Shown here piece after piece: positions 17,905 to 25,919 of a stretch of 32,980 nt of DNA. The stretch is taken from assembly GCA_023301505.1 (NCBI GenBank), contig JALZUP010000361.1, positions 1 to 32,980 on the forward strand, read 5' to 3'. The translations under genes were made by a program, and so were the position numbers. The DNA comes from Robiginitomaculum sp. Lineage in GTDB: Bacteria > Pseudomonadota > Alphaproteobacteria > Caulobacterales > Maricaulaceae. How positions within the stretch are numbered: position 1 is the stretch's first letter; each line of letters starts with the position of its first letter. A model generated the notes under the pieces. The model saw only the letters and a list, made by a program, of their open reading frames with translations, made no database searches and had not been told where the DNA came from.

Positions 17905-18639
17905 ATGCTTTGTCTGTCTATGGACACAACCGGCCCCTATTGCAGCGCCGCTTTAGTCACCCATGAGCACATCCTTGGCTATAGCGCGCATAAAATTGGG
18001 CGCGGCCATGCCGAATATCTAGGCCCGCAAATCCAAACTTTATTAGGCGGCGCAAATTTAGCGCCCGCCCAGATTGACAAGATTGCCGTTTGTACAGGCC
18101 CGGGCAGTTTTACAGGTCTGCGCGTGGGCATTGCTATGGCCAAAGGTCTTGCCCTGCCGCGCCGCACGCCCATTATAGGAATGAGCGCGCTCCAAATTTG
18201 GGCTGCAAGCCAAGACCCCGCGCGCACCCATACCGTCATGGCGATTGCCGATGTGCGGCGCAGTGAATATTTCTGGCAAATTTTTGAGCGCGGGATTCCC
18301 CTCGCCCCGCCCCGCCTTAGCCGCCTAGAGCAAGCCCAAAGCGCGTTTAAAGCAAATATGAAACTGGCAGGGACGGGGGCCAACGCTCTGAAATCAAGCG
18401 TTCTGAAGTTAAGTGACCTAAAGTCAAATAATCTGCCAGACATGTCCTCACAAAATGAGCAAGACTTACAAAGCACCGCACATCAAACTGGCGGCTTTGT
18501 AGACCCCGCCATTTTGGCATGGAGCGCGCTTCATGCAAATCCAAGCCGCTATCCCCCATTGCCGCTCTATCACCGTCCCGCCGATGCAAAATTGCCGGGC
18601 GGAATAACTCCGCCCGCAACCCCGTCCCCAAATCCGTGA
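17905..18639 (+). CDS. tsaB: tRNA threonylcarbamoyladenosine biosynthesis protein TsaB
   Basis: This 244-residue member of the ASKHA fold is the scaffold partner of TsaD and TsaE in making t6A37 on ANN-decoding tRNAs. It starts LCLSMDTTGPYCSAAL and contains GHAEYLGPQIQTLL and the signature VCTGPGSFTGLRVGIAMAKGL. The central region (about residues 155-195) is a low-complexity segment with LKSSV/LKLSD/LKSNN repeats that most family members lack; it may be a disordered loop. It sits 5 bp after nfuA, and its TGA overlaps the GTG start of rimI, a classic tsaB-rimI pair. TsaD and TsaE are not in the window. Confidence 0.95.
   Translation: MLCLSMDTTGPYCSAALVTHEHILGYSAHKIGRGHAEYLGPQIQTLLGGANLAPAQIDKIAVCTGPGSFTGLRVGIAMAKGLALPRRTPIIGMSALQIWAASQDPARTHTVMAIADVRRSEYFWQIFERGIPLAPPRLSRLEQAQSAFKANMKLAGTGANALKSSVLKLSDLKSNNLPDMSSQNEQDLQSTAHQTGGFVDPAILAWSALHANPSRYPPLPLYHRPADAKLPGGITPPATPSPNP
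18388..18432 (+). repeat. 15-bp in-frame tandem repeat in tsaB, 3 units
   Basis: Three 15-bp units (18388-18402, 18403-18417, 18418-18432) encode LKSSV, LKLSD and LKSNN. The units have diverged, but length and phase are preserved. Confidence 0.65.
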
Positions 18640-19088
18640 TCCTTGATATATTAGATGGCTCATTTGCCGCCCGCGCCGCGCAGCTTCATAAAGACGGCTT
18701 TAATCCCTCTTGGCCAGAAAGCGATTTTAAAGATCATATAAACCGTCCCAGCGATTATATGATTGGCGCTTATGAGGGCGAGCAGCTCTTCGGGTTTATT
18801 TTATGCCGCGCCGCCGCAAGACAAGCTGAAATCCTCACCTTTATCACCGCCCCAAAAAAACAACGCACGGGAATTGGCACAGCCTTATTGCAGCGCGCAG
18901 AACAGCTTTTAAAAGACGCTGGCGTGCAGCAGCTCTTTTTAGATGTTGCTGAAGATAATATAGCCGCGCAGCAGCTTTACAAAAAAGCGGGCTATTATAT
19001 TTACGCCAAGCGGCCTGGTTATTATCGGCGGATTGAAGGGACAAAAACCGTGCGCATCGGGGCCATTTTATTACAAAAAGCGCTATAG
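18636..19088 (+). CDS. rimI: GNAT N-acetyltransferase, RimI-like
   Basis: This 150-residue GNAT-fold protein acetylates protein N termini; RimI acts on ribosomal protein S18 in E. coli. The acetyl-CoA loop is QRTGIGTALLQRAEQLL (motif A, Q/RxxGxG/A), followed by LFLDVAEDNIAAQQLYKKAGY. I place the start at the GTG at 18636, whose last bases overlap the tsaB stop (GTGA). The frame is open back to 18519, but that stretch lies inside tsaB and shows no GNAT features. It follows nfuA and tsaB and precedes fur, an order common in Alphaproteobacteria. The protein target in this organism is inferred from family and position. Confidence 0.9.
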   Translation: MILDILDGSFAARAAQLHKDGFNPSWPESDFKDHINRPSDYMIGAYEGEQLFGFILCRAAARQAEILTFITAPKKQRTGIGTALLQRAEQLLKDAGVQQLFLDVAEDNIAAQQLYKKAGYYIYAKRPGYYRRIEGTKTVRIGAILLQKAL

Positions 19089-19182
19089 GCTGGTCTTTTA
19101 ACCCGCATCTGTCCACAAATCTGCCAGAATAGGGCGCGCTTACGGGCTTTACCCCGCTGCGCGAATAGCTTAGGTTTAATTT

Positions 19183-19590
19183 ATGACAAGCTGGATTGAA
19201 AATAAATGCGTCGAAGCCGGCATGAGAATGACCGACCAACGCCGTATTATCGCAAATGTTTTATCAGACGCCGAGGATCACCCCGACGCTGAAGAGCTTT
19301 ATGCGCGCTCCGTTAAACTGGATTCGAAAATATCCTTAGCGACTGTTTACCGAACTGTGCGCTTATTTTCAGACGCAGGCATTATCGAAACGCATGACTT
19401 TCGCGATGGCCGCTCGCGTTATGAGCCCGCCATGGATGAGCATCATGATCATTTAATTGATGTCACAACGGGTGATGTTATTGAATTTGTCGATGAAGAT
19501 ATTGAAGCCCTACAAATAAAAATCGCTGAAAAGCTTGGCTATGAATTAGTCGATCACAGGCTAGAGCTCTACGGGAAGCCTAAGCGCTAG
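19183..19590 (+). CDS. fur: Fur family metal-responsive regulator
   Basis: This 135-residue protein has an N-terminal winged helix (MTDQRRIIANVL, HPDAEELYARS, SLATVYRTVRLFSDAGI) and a metal-binding dimerisation domain with HHDHLIDVTTGDVIEF. The C-terminal CxxC zinc site of E. coli Fur is absent, as is usual in alphaproteobacterial Fur/Mur. In many members of this class the protein responds to manganese (Mur) or shares iron control with Irr and RirA, so iron versus manganese cannot be decided here. The DHLIDV core argues against Irr and Zur. It follows rimI by 94 bp. I see no obvious Fur box upstream. Confidence 0.92.
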   Translation: MTSWIENKCVEAGMRMTDQRRIIANVLSDAEDHPDAEELYARSVKLDSKISLATVYRTVRLFSDAGIIETHDFRDGRSRYEPAMDEHHDHLIDVTTGDVIEFVDEDIEALQIKIAEKLGYELVDHRLELYGKPKR

Positions 19591-19618
19591 CGCGCAGCGC
19601 TATAACCAGACCCCAACC

Positions 19619-19657
19619 CTTTAAGGACGGTCTTTAAATGCGCGCTTTAAAGCCGCA
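19619..19657. repeat. 13-bp degenerate tandem repeat, 3 units
   Basis: CTTTAAGGACGGT, CTTTAAATGCGCG and CTTTAAAGCCGCA follow each other at 13-bp period in the spacer after fur. Only the CTTTAA core is strictly conserved. Confidence 0.5.
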
Positions 19658-19690
19658 AACCTCATCACATCATCTCTAAAGAGGTCTTCT

Positions 19691-20818
19691 ATGTCTGATA
19701 AAAACCAGATGAGCCCCGCGCAGATTAAAGCCGCGCTTAAGGCTGGCATAATCACCCCCGAGCAAGCCGCAGCGATGAATGAGAGCGCGCAACCTGCGCC
19801 GTCCCAAGCTGCCCCTGTCAAAGCTGCGCCTGCCCAAACCGCAAATAGCCCTGAAAACGCCGCCATTTTTGGCAATGAAGATGATATGCGCTTTATACGC
19901 GGATTTTCCGATATATTTATCGGCATTGGCCTTATCATGCTCACCCTCGGCGTTGGCGCGCTGACTGGGTTACTCGGCGGCCATGTTTTATTTCTAGCGG
20001 CCGCGGGAGTTATGTGGGCGGGGTCGGAATATTTTGGCCGCAAGAAACGGAGCCATTTCCCCACGCTTATTTTGGCTCTCTCCTTTCTATTCTTTTTCCA
20101 AAAAGGCGCCGCCGCCATCCTGCCTAGCGATTTAGAGACGACCTCCATCAGAGCCGCGCTGATTACACTTGGCGCCATGCTGGCTTATTATATGCGCTTT
20201 CGCCTGCCCTTTTGTATCGCCCTGATTACTCTTGCCGCCTTGGGCCTCATCTATAGCTTACTCATCAGAACGGCTCCCGATATGATGGCTGGCCATTTTG
20301 GGCTGGTTATGCTGATGAGCGGGCTCATCACATTTACCATCGCCATGCTTTATGATATGCGCGATATAGATCGGCGCACACGCTTTGCTGATAATGCTTT
20401 TTGGCTGCACCTTATGGCCGCCCCCCTCATTGTGCATGGCCTCGCCGTCATGACAATTCGCAAGACAACTCAGGTTAAAATGGGCTTTCTGCCTCAGACA
20501 AATTTGGATCAGCCCGATGCCGTTTTCACATTAATCGCGGTCATTATTTTAGCCTTTATCGGACTGGCCATTAATCGCCGCGCTATTATCGCCTCATCTA
20601 TTATCTATGCCATTATTGCGCTTTTATTTCTGATTGGAAAATCAGGGCTGAGCATAAGCGCGACGATTATATCTGTTCTGCTATTGGCAGGCGCAGCTAT
20701 CGTCTTTTTAGGTGCGGGCTGGCATGCGGCGCGCCGCGCCTTGCTTAAAATCTTGCCCAGAGCTGGTGTGTGGGCAAAAATATTTCCTCCAGAAAGCTAT
20801 CAGGAAAACCGCCAATAA
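19691..20818 (+). CDS. Polytopic membrane protein, unknown function
   Basis: This 375-residue protein is not one I recognise by name. The first 35 residues contain a short helix-turn pattern (AQIKAALKAGIITPEQAAAM), similar to SHOCT-like or 'ITPEQ' elements, and then a Pro/Ala linker. From about residue 70 it is dominated by hydrophobic helices, roughly ten, starting with IRGFSDIFIGIGLIMLTLGV. A short loop DMRDIDRRTRFADNAFWLH divides two groups of helices. A good ribosome site (AAGAGG, 7 bases upstream) supports the start. It may belong to the DUF2157-like membrane proteins, but I am not sure. It occupies the position upstream of hslU where hslV would be expected. Confidence 0.8.
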   Translation: MSDKNQMSPAQIKAALKAGIITPEQAAAMNESAQPAPSQAAPVKAAPAQTANSPENAAIFGNEDDMRFIRGFSDIFIGIGLIMLTLGVGALTGLLGGHVLFLAAAGVMWAGSEYFGRKKRSHFPTLILALSFLFFFQKGAAAILPSDLETTSIRAALITLGAMLAYYMRFRLPFCIALITLAALGLIYSLLIRTAPDMMAGHFGLVMLMSGLITFTIAMLYDMRDIDRRTRFADNAFWLHLMAAPLIVHGLAVMTIRKTTQVKMGFLPQTNLDQPDAVFTLIAVIILAFIGLAINRRAIIASSIIYAIIALLFLIGKSGLSISATIISVLLLAGAAIVFLGAGWHAARRALLKILPRAGVWAKIFPPESYQENRQ

Positions 20819-20908
20819 AGCCGTCCATAAAGCTGCGCGAAATAAGGCCTATTGCCTTGAAATAGTCTGCCTTGCCCCTATCTAATATAGGATTGAGAAA
20901 GGATTGCT

Positions 20909-22246
20909 GTGACTGATTTATCCCCGCGTGAAATTGTTTCTGAGCTTGACCGCCATATTGTTGCACAAAAAGATGCCAAGCGCGCCGTCGCCATTGCCCT
21001 ACGAAATCGCTGGAGACGCCGCCGCGTCGCGCCAGATTTAGCGCCTGAAATAACACCAAAAAACATTCTCATGATTGGGCCAACAGGCGTTGGCAAAACC
21101 GAAATTTCTCGCCGCCTTGCCCGCCTCGCTGCCGCGCCTTTTTTAAAGGTTGAAGCCACAAAATTTACTGAAGTTGGCTATGTGGGCCGAGATGTAGAGC
21201 AAATCATTCGCGACCTTATTGAGGCCTCTCTTATCATGATCCGTGATGAGCAGCGCGAAGGCGTCACCGCTAAGGCCGAAAAGGCGGCTGCGGAGAGAAT
21301 TATCGACGCCCTTGTTGGCGAGAGCGCAAGCGAGGCAACGCGGGCCAAATTTCATAAAAAACTCATCGCTGGGGAGCTTGACGACACCGAAGTTGATCTT
21401 GAAATATCCGATAATAGTTCCCCCTTTGGCGGCTTTGATATTCCAGGTCAGCCGCCCGGCATGGGTGGTTTGGGCGGCGGGTCTGGCGGCGCAATGGGCG
21501 GCGCGGGCATGATAGATTTAAGCAGCCTTTTTGGAAAAGGACGCACGAAAAAAGTGACCCTAAACGTCAAAGACGCCTATCAGCCATTGCTCTCCGAAGA
21601 GGCGGATAAATTAATTGATGATGAAGCCATAAAGCGCGAAGCCATAGACCGCGCAGAAAATGACGGCATTGTCTTTTTAGACGAAATTGACAAAATCACC
21701 TCCCGATCAGATGCGCGCGGGGCGGATGTCTCACGCGAAGGCGTGCAGCGGGATTTACTGCCCCTGATTGAAGGTACGACAGTGGCCACAAAATATGGCC
21801 CCGTAAAAACCGACCACATTTTATTTATTGCCTCTGGCGCGTTTCATGTCGCCAAACCCGCAGATCTTTTACCTGAGCTGCAAGGCCGCCTGCCCATTCG
21901 CGTGGAGCTGCGCGCGCTCACTCAAGACGATTTTACGCGCATCTTAACCGAACCAGAAGCGAGCTTAATCAAACAATATAAAGCTTTGCTCGCCACAGAA
22001 GGCGTTGAGCTGGACTTTACCAAAGAGGGACTTGCGCGCATCGCGAAAATATCAGCTGAGGTGAATGAGCGCGTTGAAAATATTGGCGCGCGCCGCCTGC
22101 ATACTGTGCTTGAGCGCCTGTTAGATGAGATTAGTTTTACCGCCTCCGATAAAGAGGGCGAAAAACTGACCATTGATGCAGATTATGTTGATGTCCATGT
22201 CGGCAAACTGGCGGAAAATGTCGATCTCTCAAAATTCATCCTTTAG
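20909..22246 (+). CDS. hslU: ATP-dependent protease ATPase subunit HslU
   Basis: This 445-residue AAA+ unfoldase forms the HslUV (ClpYQ) protease with the HslV peptidase. It starts [20 protein letters not shown]; Walker A is [15 protein letters not shown] near residue 55 and Walker [12 protein letters not shown] near 255. The sensor and pore regions ([15 protein letters not shown]) are present, as is the C-terminal DLSKFIL that inserts into HslV. The I-domain has a Gly-rich stretch (about 170-200). The start is GTG with GAAAGGA upstream. No hslV lies next to it: a membrane protein precedes it and a small exported protein follows on the other strand. The intact C-terminal tail suggests that an HslV exists elsewhere. 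Confidence 0.96.
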   Translation: MTDLSPREIVSELDRHIVAQKDAKRAVAIALRNRWRRRRVAPDLAPEITPKNILMIGPTGVGKTEISRRLARLAAAPFLKVEATKFTEVGYVGRDVEQIIRDLIEASLIMIRDEQREGVTAKAEKAAAERIIDALVGESASEATRAKFHKKLIAGELDDTEVDLEISDNSSPFGGFDIPGQPPGMGGLGGGSGGAMGGAGMIDLSSLFGKGRTKKVTLNVKDAYQPLLSEEADKLIDDEAIKREAIDRAENDGIVFLDEIDKITSRSDARGADVSREGVQRDLLPLIEGTTVATKYGPVKTDHILFIASGAFHVAKPADLLPELQGRLPIRVELRALTQDDFTRILTEPEASLIKQYKALLATEGVELDFTKEGLARIAKISAEVNERVENIGARRLHTVLERLLDEISFTASDKEGEKLTIDADYVDVHVGKLAENVDLSKFIL

Positions 22247-22273
22247 TCGCCAAATTATTAGCGCGCAATTGGG

Positions 22274-22309
22274 TATTTAAGTCAGTACTCAAGTCAGTAT
22301 TTAAGGCTG
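22274..22309. repeat. 12-bp tandem repeat after hslU, 3 units
   Basis: TATTTAAGTCAG (22274-22285), TACTCAAGTCAG (22286-22297) and TATTTAAGGCTG (22298-22309) are head to tail. The last unit contains the stop codon and final codons of the small exported protein on the minus strand. Confidence 0.85.
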
Positions 22310-22675
22310 CATAAATAGGCTATCTTGCAAGCTCGCGCAGCTATGTATGCGCGGATCTGTTTGCCAAAAGGCGAGCTTTTCTTGGCGCGCAATATGCGTC
22401 TTATCCGCTGCTAATGACAGGCTTGCCGCCTCAAACCGAGCGGCAATATCTGGCTTTAGCTGCCCATTAGGCAAAGTTTGACGCAAGAGCTGCGTTGCCG
22501 TTTCCATATCATCTTGACCTTGAAAACGCTCAAAAAGAGCTGACACATTATCACGGCGCAATTGATGCACCCCATCGCAAAATTCATTCGGCTCATCTTG
22601 GGAAATCGCAATTGTTGGAGCCATAATAGCAATCACTATGATTGCGCCAAGGCCTGCCATAATTTTCTTATTCAT
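22301..22675 (-). CDS. Small exported protein, unknown function
   Basis: This 124-residue protein starts with a clear signal peptide (MNKKIMAGLGAIIVIAIMA, probable cleavage before QDEPNEF). The mature part of about 100 residues is mostly helical and Gln/Ala/Leu-rich. It has two cysteines (Cys33 and Cys113) that could form one disulfide linking its ends. A very strong ribosome site AAGGAGG lies a few bases before the ATG, among the best in the window. I do not recognise the family. Its stop falls inside a 12-bp tandem repeat shared with the hslU 3' spacer. A TTAA-N7-TTAA site lies 131 bases upstream, so CtrA-type control is possible. Confidence 0.75.
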   Translation of the reverse strand: MNKKIMAGLGAIIVIAIMAPTIAISQDEPNEFCDGVHQLRRDNVSALFERFQGQDDMETATQLLRQTLPNGQLKPDIAARFEAASLSLAADKTHIARQEKLAFWQTDPRIHSCASLQDSLFMQP

Positions 22676-22805
22676 ATCGCCTCCTTTTGGCCTTGCCAGC
22701 TTATATACTGCGCAAAACTAAAGCCAAATGCCGAGATTTTAGATGACTCCTGACTATAGGAAGACGCATCTAACTTGCCGACATCGCTAGAAGAGGCTTT
22801 TATAG

Positions 22806-22820
22806 TTAATCTTTAGTTAA
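22806..22820 (-). promoter_or_regulatory. CtrA-type site (TTAA-N7-TTAA)
   Basis: TTAA at 22806-22809 and TTAA at 22817-22820 are separated by seven bases (TCTTTAG), matching the Caulobacter CtrA consensus. It lies between smr and the small exported protein, upstream of the latter. The match is exact, but such short AT-rich motifs can occur by chance. Confidence 0.4.
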
Positions 22821-22859
22821 TTTCACTGAGGCGGATCGCTATTATCTGTACGGCTAATC

Positions 22860-23465
22860 TTATCTGGGCTTTTTCAAAAACACATAATAAGCCCCGCTTC
22901 CTCCATGTTTAATATGAGCGCTAGCATAACGCGCCACCATTGATCGCAATTGAGGCGAGGCGAGCCAAAGCGGTAAATTTCGGCGCAAAACACCGCCTCC
23001 GCTGGCGCGCTGAGACAAGCTTCCTTTTCCTGTCACAACTAAAATACAGCTCTGACCCTGATTAAACCCCGCCTTTAAGGCGCGGCAAAGCTGACCATAA
23101 GCTTGGTCTTGGGTCAAATCATGCAAATCAACTTTGCGGTCTATTGAGATTTTCCCTCGGCGCGTTTTTTTATCTTGCGCAATTTGCGGCGCGTTTTGGC
23201 CGCTATTAACAGATCCGGATTTTGCAAAGCTATAAAGAGGCGGCGCTTTTATCCGTGGATTTTGCACCGCAGAGCCCGCAGAAATAGGCCTAATCGGCAT
23301 AGTCTTTTTAAGCGCCCCCTCAGAAGAGCGCTTCTTTGAGGGTAAAGATAGCGAGCTAGTCTCATAGCTATTGACCGTGCGCGCCACCCGCCGCCAAATA
23401 GCCGCGTCTTCTGCGCTTAGCTGTTTTGACTTATCATTTGATTTATCAAAAGGGCGAGAGGGCAT
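22860..23465 (-). CDS. Smr (MutS2 C-terminal type) domain protein
   Basis: This 201-residue protein has a basic, disordered N-terminal half and a C-terminal Smr domain (about residues 105-200). The domain shows VDLHDLTQDQAYGQL, the glycine-rich ILVVTGKGSL and GVLRRNLPLWLASP, and ends AHIKHGGSGAYYVFLKK. Smr domains nick DNA or act on RNA; stand-alone alphaproteobacterial members near mltA are mostly uncharacterised. The usual DLHG is DLHD here. Its ATG lies one base after the mltA stop, so it is the last gene of timA-mltA-smr. The nuclease role is inferred from the family only. Confidence 0.9.
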   Translation of the reverse strand: MPSRPFDKSNDKSKQLSAEDAAIWRRVARTVNSYETSSLSLPSKKRSSEGALKKTMPIRPISAGSAVQNPRIKAPPLYSFAKSGSVNSGQNAPQIAQDKKTRRGKISIDRKVDLHDLTQDQAYGQLCRALKAGFNQGQSCILVVTGKGSLSQRASGGGVLRRNLPLWLASPQLRSMVARYASAHIKHGGSGAYYVFLKKPR

Positions 23466-23466
23466 A

Positions 23467-24912
23467 TCAAGGCGCTTTTAAATTATCACGGTCAAGGCGT
23501 GCCAAATGGGTTAAATATTGATTGGCCAAAGAGGTGGGCAAAAATAATGTCCAGCCCGCATCATGTTTCATCACCCCAGCCAAATCGCCCGCCTGCGCGC
23601 CTGTTCCAAAAAACAAATCCCCGCGCAGCGCGCCTTTTATTGCCCCGCCCGTATCTTGGGCTGAGACTAACAGGCTCGCGGCCTCGCCCTTATAGTCTGA
23701 GCCTTTTTGCGGCAATGTTGTCTCTAGCCAAATCAGCGCGCCATAAGGATGATAGCGGCTATCAATCGCCAAGCTGCCCATCGCCTCAAGCGGAACGCCC
23801 ATTGCACCATTTGGCCCCCGCCCGGCTATAATCTCTTCTTCTTGGAAATAAACATAGCGCGCATTTACATTCATAAGAGCGCGCACTTCGTTTTGGCTAT
23901 GGCGCGCCATCCACGCTTCAATAGATTGTTTTGAGGCTTGCTCAAGCGTCATCTGCCCGCGATCAACCAGCTCTTTGCCAATAGAGCTATAAGGCTGTCC
24001 ATTATGAGCGGCAAAGGCGGCTAAAAACCGCGCACCGTCATCAAATATGAGGCGGCCAGAGCCTTGAACCTGCATGAAAAATACATCGACAGGCTTGCCA
24101 TAGGCAATAATCTGGCTCGGAGCGGCTTTAACATTTTTGCGCTCTATAGAGCGCGCCGCGCCCTCTTGAGGGACGCGCAATATAGGCTCATAATAAACAT
24201 CATCTGGGCGGCGGCGCGCCTCAATTTCTGGCACATAATAACCCGTTAAAAGCCCTTGCTCGCTTTGCTGCGTGCTCAAAGAAACAGGCTGAAAATAAGT
24301 CTCAAAAAACAGGCGAGTATTATAGGCTCCATTATCGCCTTGATGCGGGACATAATCGGCAGAAAAACACGGCGCGGCCCAGTCTTGATAACGGCCATAT
24401 TCGGGATGGCCTTTGGAGACCGCTTGCTGCGGATCACGCTTGGCCCAAAGCGCGCAGCTTTGTTTAAAAGAGGCAAGGGCGGGGCGCGGGTCATGAAGCT
24501 CCCAAGCCTGCAAAGATTGGAACGCGCTTAGCCGTTCATAAATATCAATATTATCAATCGGCGCAGATGATGACGGCCCGTCTGTTTTAACCCCGTCACT
24601 AGATGTTGATTTTTGCGGGCCTGCATCTGGCAAAGGACTATAGATCGGGCCGCCTGAATTTTGGCTTGAGTTTTGACCTGCACTTTGATCTGGAGCTTGC
24701 CCTGCTCCTTGATTTGTATTTTGCTCCGCAACTTGTTTTGTAGAGCTAAGATCAGGTGTCGTCGATTTTGTCTGGCTCGTCTGGCCCGTCGTGCTACAAC
24801 CGCTCACCCCAAATGCCATCAGGCCTAGCGCCATAAATGCGGGCGTCAATAGGCTGGCTCTGCGCTTAAGGCGAGGGGGTGTCTGCGCAATATCCTGCGC
24901 TCTGAAAAAAAT
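23467..24912 (-). CDS. mltA: Membrane-bound lytic murein transglycosylase A
   Basis: This 481-residue lipoprotein (lipobox VSGC) cleaves peptidoglycan glycan strands to 1,6-anhydroMurNAc products. After a long Ser/Gln/Asn-rich linker come the MltA domain (LLTGYYVPEIEARR, VDVFFMQVQGSGRLIF) and the C-terminal 3D domain with catalytic-type aspartates (LVSAQDTGGAIKGALRGDLFFGTG). The frame is open to an ATG at 24990, which would overlap timA by 65 bases; the ATG at 24912, 13 bases after the timA stop, gives a compact signal peptide and is preferred. Its products are substrates of AmpG, also in this window. The linker carries QNSSQNSGG-like repeats. Confidence 0.93.
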   Translation of the reverse strand: MFFRAQDIAQTPPRLKRRASLLTPAFMALGLMAFGVSGCSTTGQTSQTKSTTPDLSSTKQVAEQNTNQGAGQAPDQSAGQNSSQNSGGPIYSPLPDAGPQKSTSSDGVKTDGPSSSAPIDNIDIYERLSAFQSLQAWELHDPRPALASFKQSCALWAKRDPQQAVSKGHPEYGRYQDWAAPCFSADYVPHQGDNGAYNTRLFFETYFQPVSLSTQQSEQGLLTGYYVPEIEARRRPDDVYYEPILRVPQEGAARSIERKNVKAAPSQIIAYGKPVDVFFMQVQGSGRLIFDDGARFLAAFAAHNGQPYSSIGKELVDRGQMTLEQASKQSIEAWMARHSQNEVRALMNVNARYVYFQEEEIIAGRGPNGAMGVPLEAMGSLAIDSRYHPYGALIWLETTLPQKGSDYKGEAASLLVSAQDTGGAIKGALRGDLFFGTGAQAGDLAGVMKHDAGWTLFLPTSLANQYLTHLARLDRDNLKAP

Positions 24913-24925
24913 CATTTTGCTTAGC

Positions 24926-25612
24926 TTATTTATCGTCAGGCTTATCTTCGGGCGTAAAGTCAGGGGCAGAGCCAGGCGTGTCTTCGCCAACTTCTTGGAC
25001 AGAACTTAACAGCCAGTTTAGATCGCTTGATTTCAAATTGCGTTCAAATGTCCAAACTTCTGTAACGCGGCTTAGCAGATCAGGGTCGCCCTCCACCAAC
25101 TCACCTTGGGCATCATATATGGCCGCCGTCATTTCCGCGTCAAATTCAACGCCAATACGGGCCGCAGATCCCGCGCGCTCGGCAAAGCTAATTTTATGGC
25201 TAATAAGGCGCGCTAAATCCGTAGACTGGGTTTGCCCCGCCGCCTCGCGCGCATCAATTGCCGCGCTATAAGATTTAAAAACGGGATCATCTAACAAGCC
25301 CTCAAGCGTGGCTTTATCGCCCTCAGCATAAGCCTCTAAGATCATTGAATAGGCCGCCGCCGCTCCATTAATAAATTGAGCGGGCGAGAAATCACCATCC
25401 ATTTGAGCAATCTGGCTCAGGCCTGCGCCAGCAGGGCCATTAAATTGCGGGTCGAGCTGAACCATTTTTGGCTCCCCCACCCCCCCGCTAGGCTCGCGAG
25501 GCATTAGCGGGCTTTGCGTATCTGGCGACTCGCCAACATCTTTTCCTAAAACGAAATAAAGCATCAGGCAAAGCACGCCAGCAATGGCGGCATAAAGGAT
25601 TAAATCTGACAT
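24926..25612 (-). CDS. Tim44-like domain protein (TimA)
   Basis: This 228-residue inner-membrane protein has one N-terminal transmembrane helix (LILYAAIAGVLCLMLYFVL), a Pro/Gly-rich linker and a Tim44/TIM44-like domain (about residues 75-215). The domain shows FINGAAAAYSMILEAYAEGD, LLDDPVFKSYSAAI and VTEVWTFER. In mitochondria Tim44 anchors Hsp70 at the import channel; the bacterial TimA function is less clear but it sits at the membrane. It heads the minus-strand unit timA-mltA-smr and diverges from secB, a pairing common in Alphaproteobacteria. Length is typical. Confidence 0.9.
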   Translation of the reverse strand: MSDLILYAAIAGVLCLMLYFVLGKDVGESPDTQSPLMPREPSGGVGEPKMVQLDPQFNGPAGAGLSQIAQMDGDFSPAQFINGAAAAYSMILEAYAEGDKATLEGLLDDPVFKSYSAAIDAREAAGQTQSTDLARLISHKISFAERAGSAARIGVEFDAEMTAAIYDAQGELVEGDPDLLSRVTEVWTFERNLKSSDLNWLLSSVQEVGEDTPGSAPDFTPEDKPDDK

Positions 25613-25919
25613 CTATGTCTTTCTATATTAGCGTCTTAATTAGCGTCTTAGTCTCAATCAGCCCTTTAGGGCGGCGCACTGTTTATCTCTATATAGTGTT
25701 ATATATGCTTTATTCCTACTAAGACTATAATGATGCAAGCAATAGTTCGCCTCACACTGTATATATGTAGGCCGCACTGTATATATGCAGAAAGTAAAGC
25801 GCTGGCTTGATTATAAGCGGGCTGCATGTTAGCGAGCCTAACCCAATATTATGCGCGCGCGATTATATGCGCGGGGTAAGATTTAACGGCCGCCGCGCCC
25901 AGACATGCGAGAAAATATT
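25613..25919. repeat. Divergent timA-secB spacer with two sets of direct repeats
   Basis: The 307-bp spacer holds ATTAGCGTCTTA twice in tandem (25627-25638, 25639-25650) and CACTGTATATATG twice with an exact 20-bp period (25755-25767, 25775-25787). A related CACTGTTTAT sits at 25677. Both divergent promoters should lie here. The 20-bp spaced copies face the same way along the DNA and could be operators or overlapping -10 regions. No other gene is visible. Confidence 0.75.

Noticed and set aside
17979-18476. Minus-strand open frame of 165 codons inside tsaB
   Set aside because: Shadow of a clearly recognised TsaB coding region; composition is implausible for a protein.
18519-18635. Upstream extension of the rimI frame
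   Set aside because: It overlaps the end of tsaB and carries no GNAT features; the GTG overlapping the tsaB stop is a better start.
19621-20178. Minus-strand open frame of 185 codons opposite the membrane protein
   Set aside because: Opposes a membrane protein with a good ribosome site and hydrophobic helices; the reverse frame has no recognisable domain.
24913-24990. Upstream extension of mltA
   Set aside because: It would overlap timA by 65 bases and put 26 extra residues before a normal lipoprotein signal peptide.
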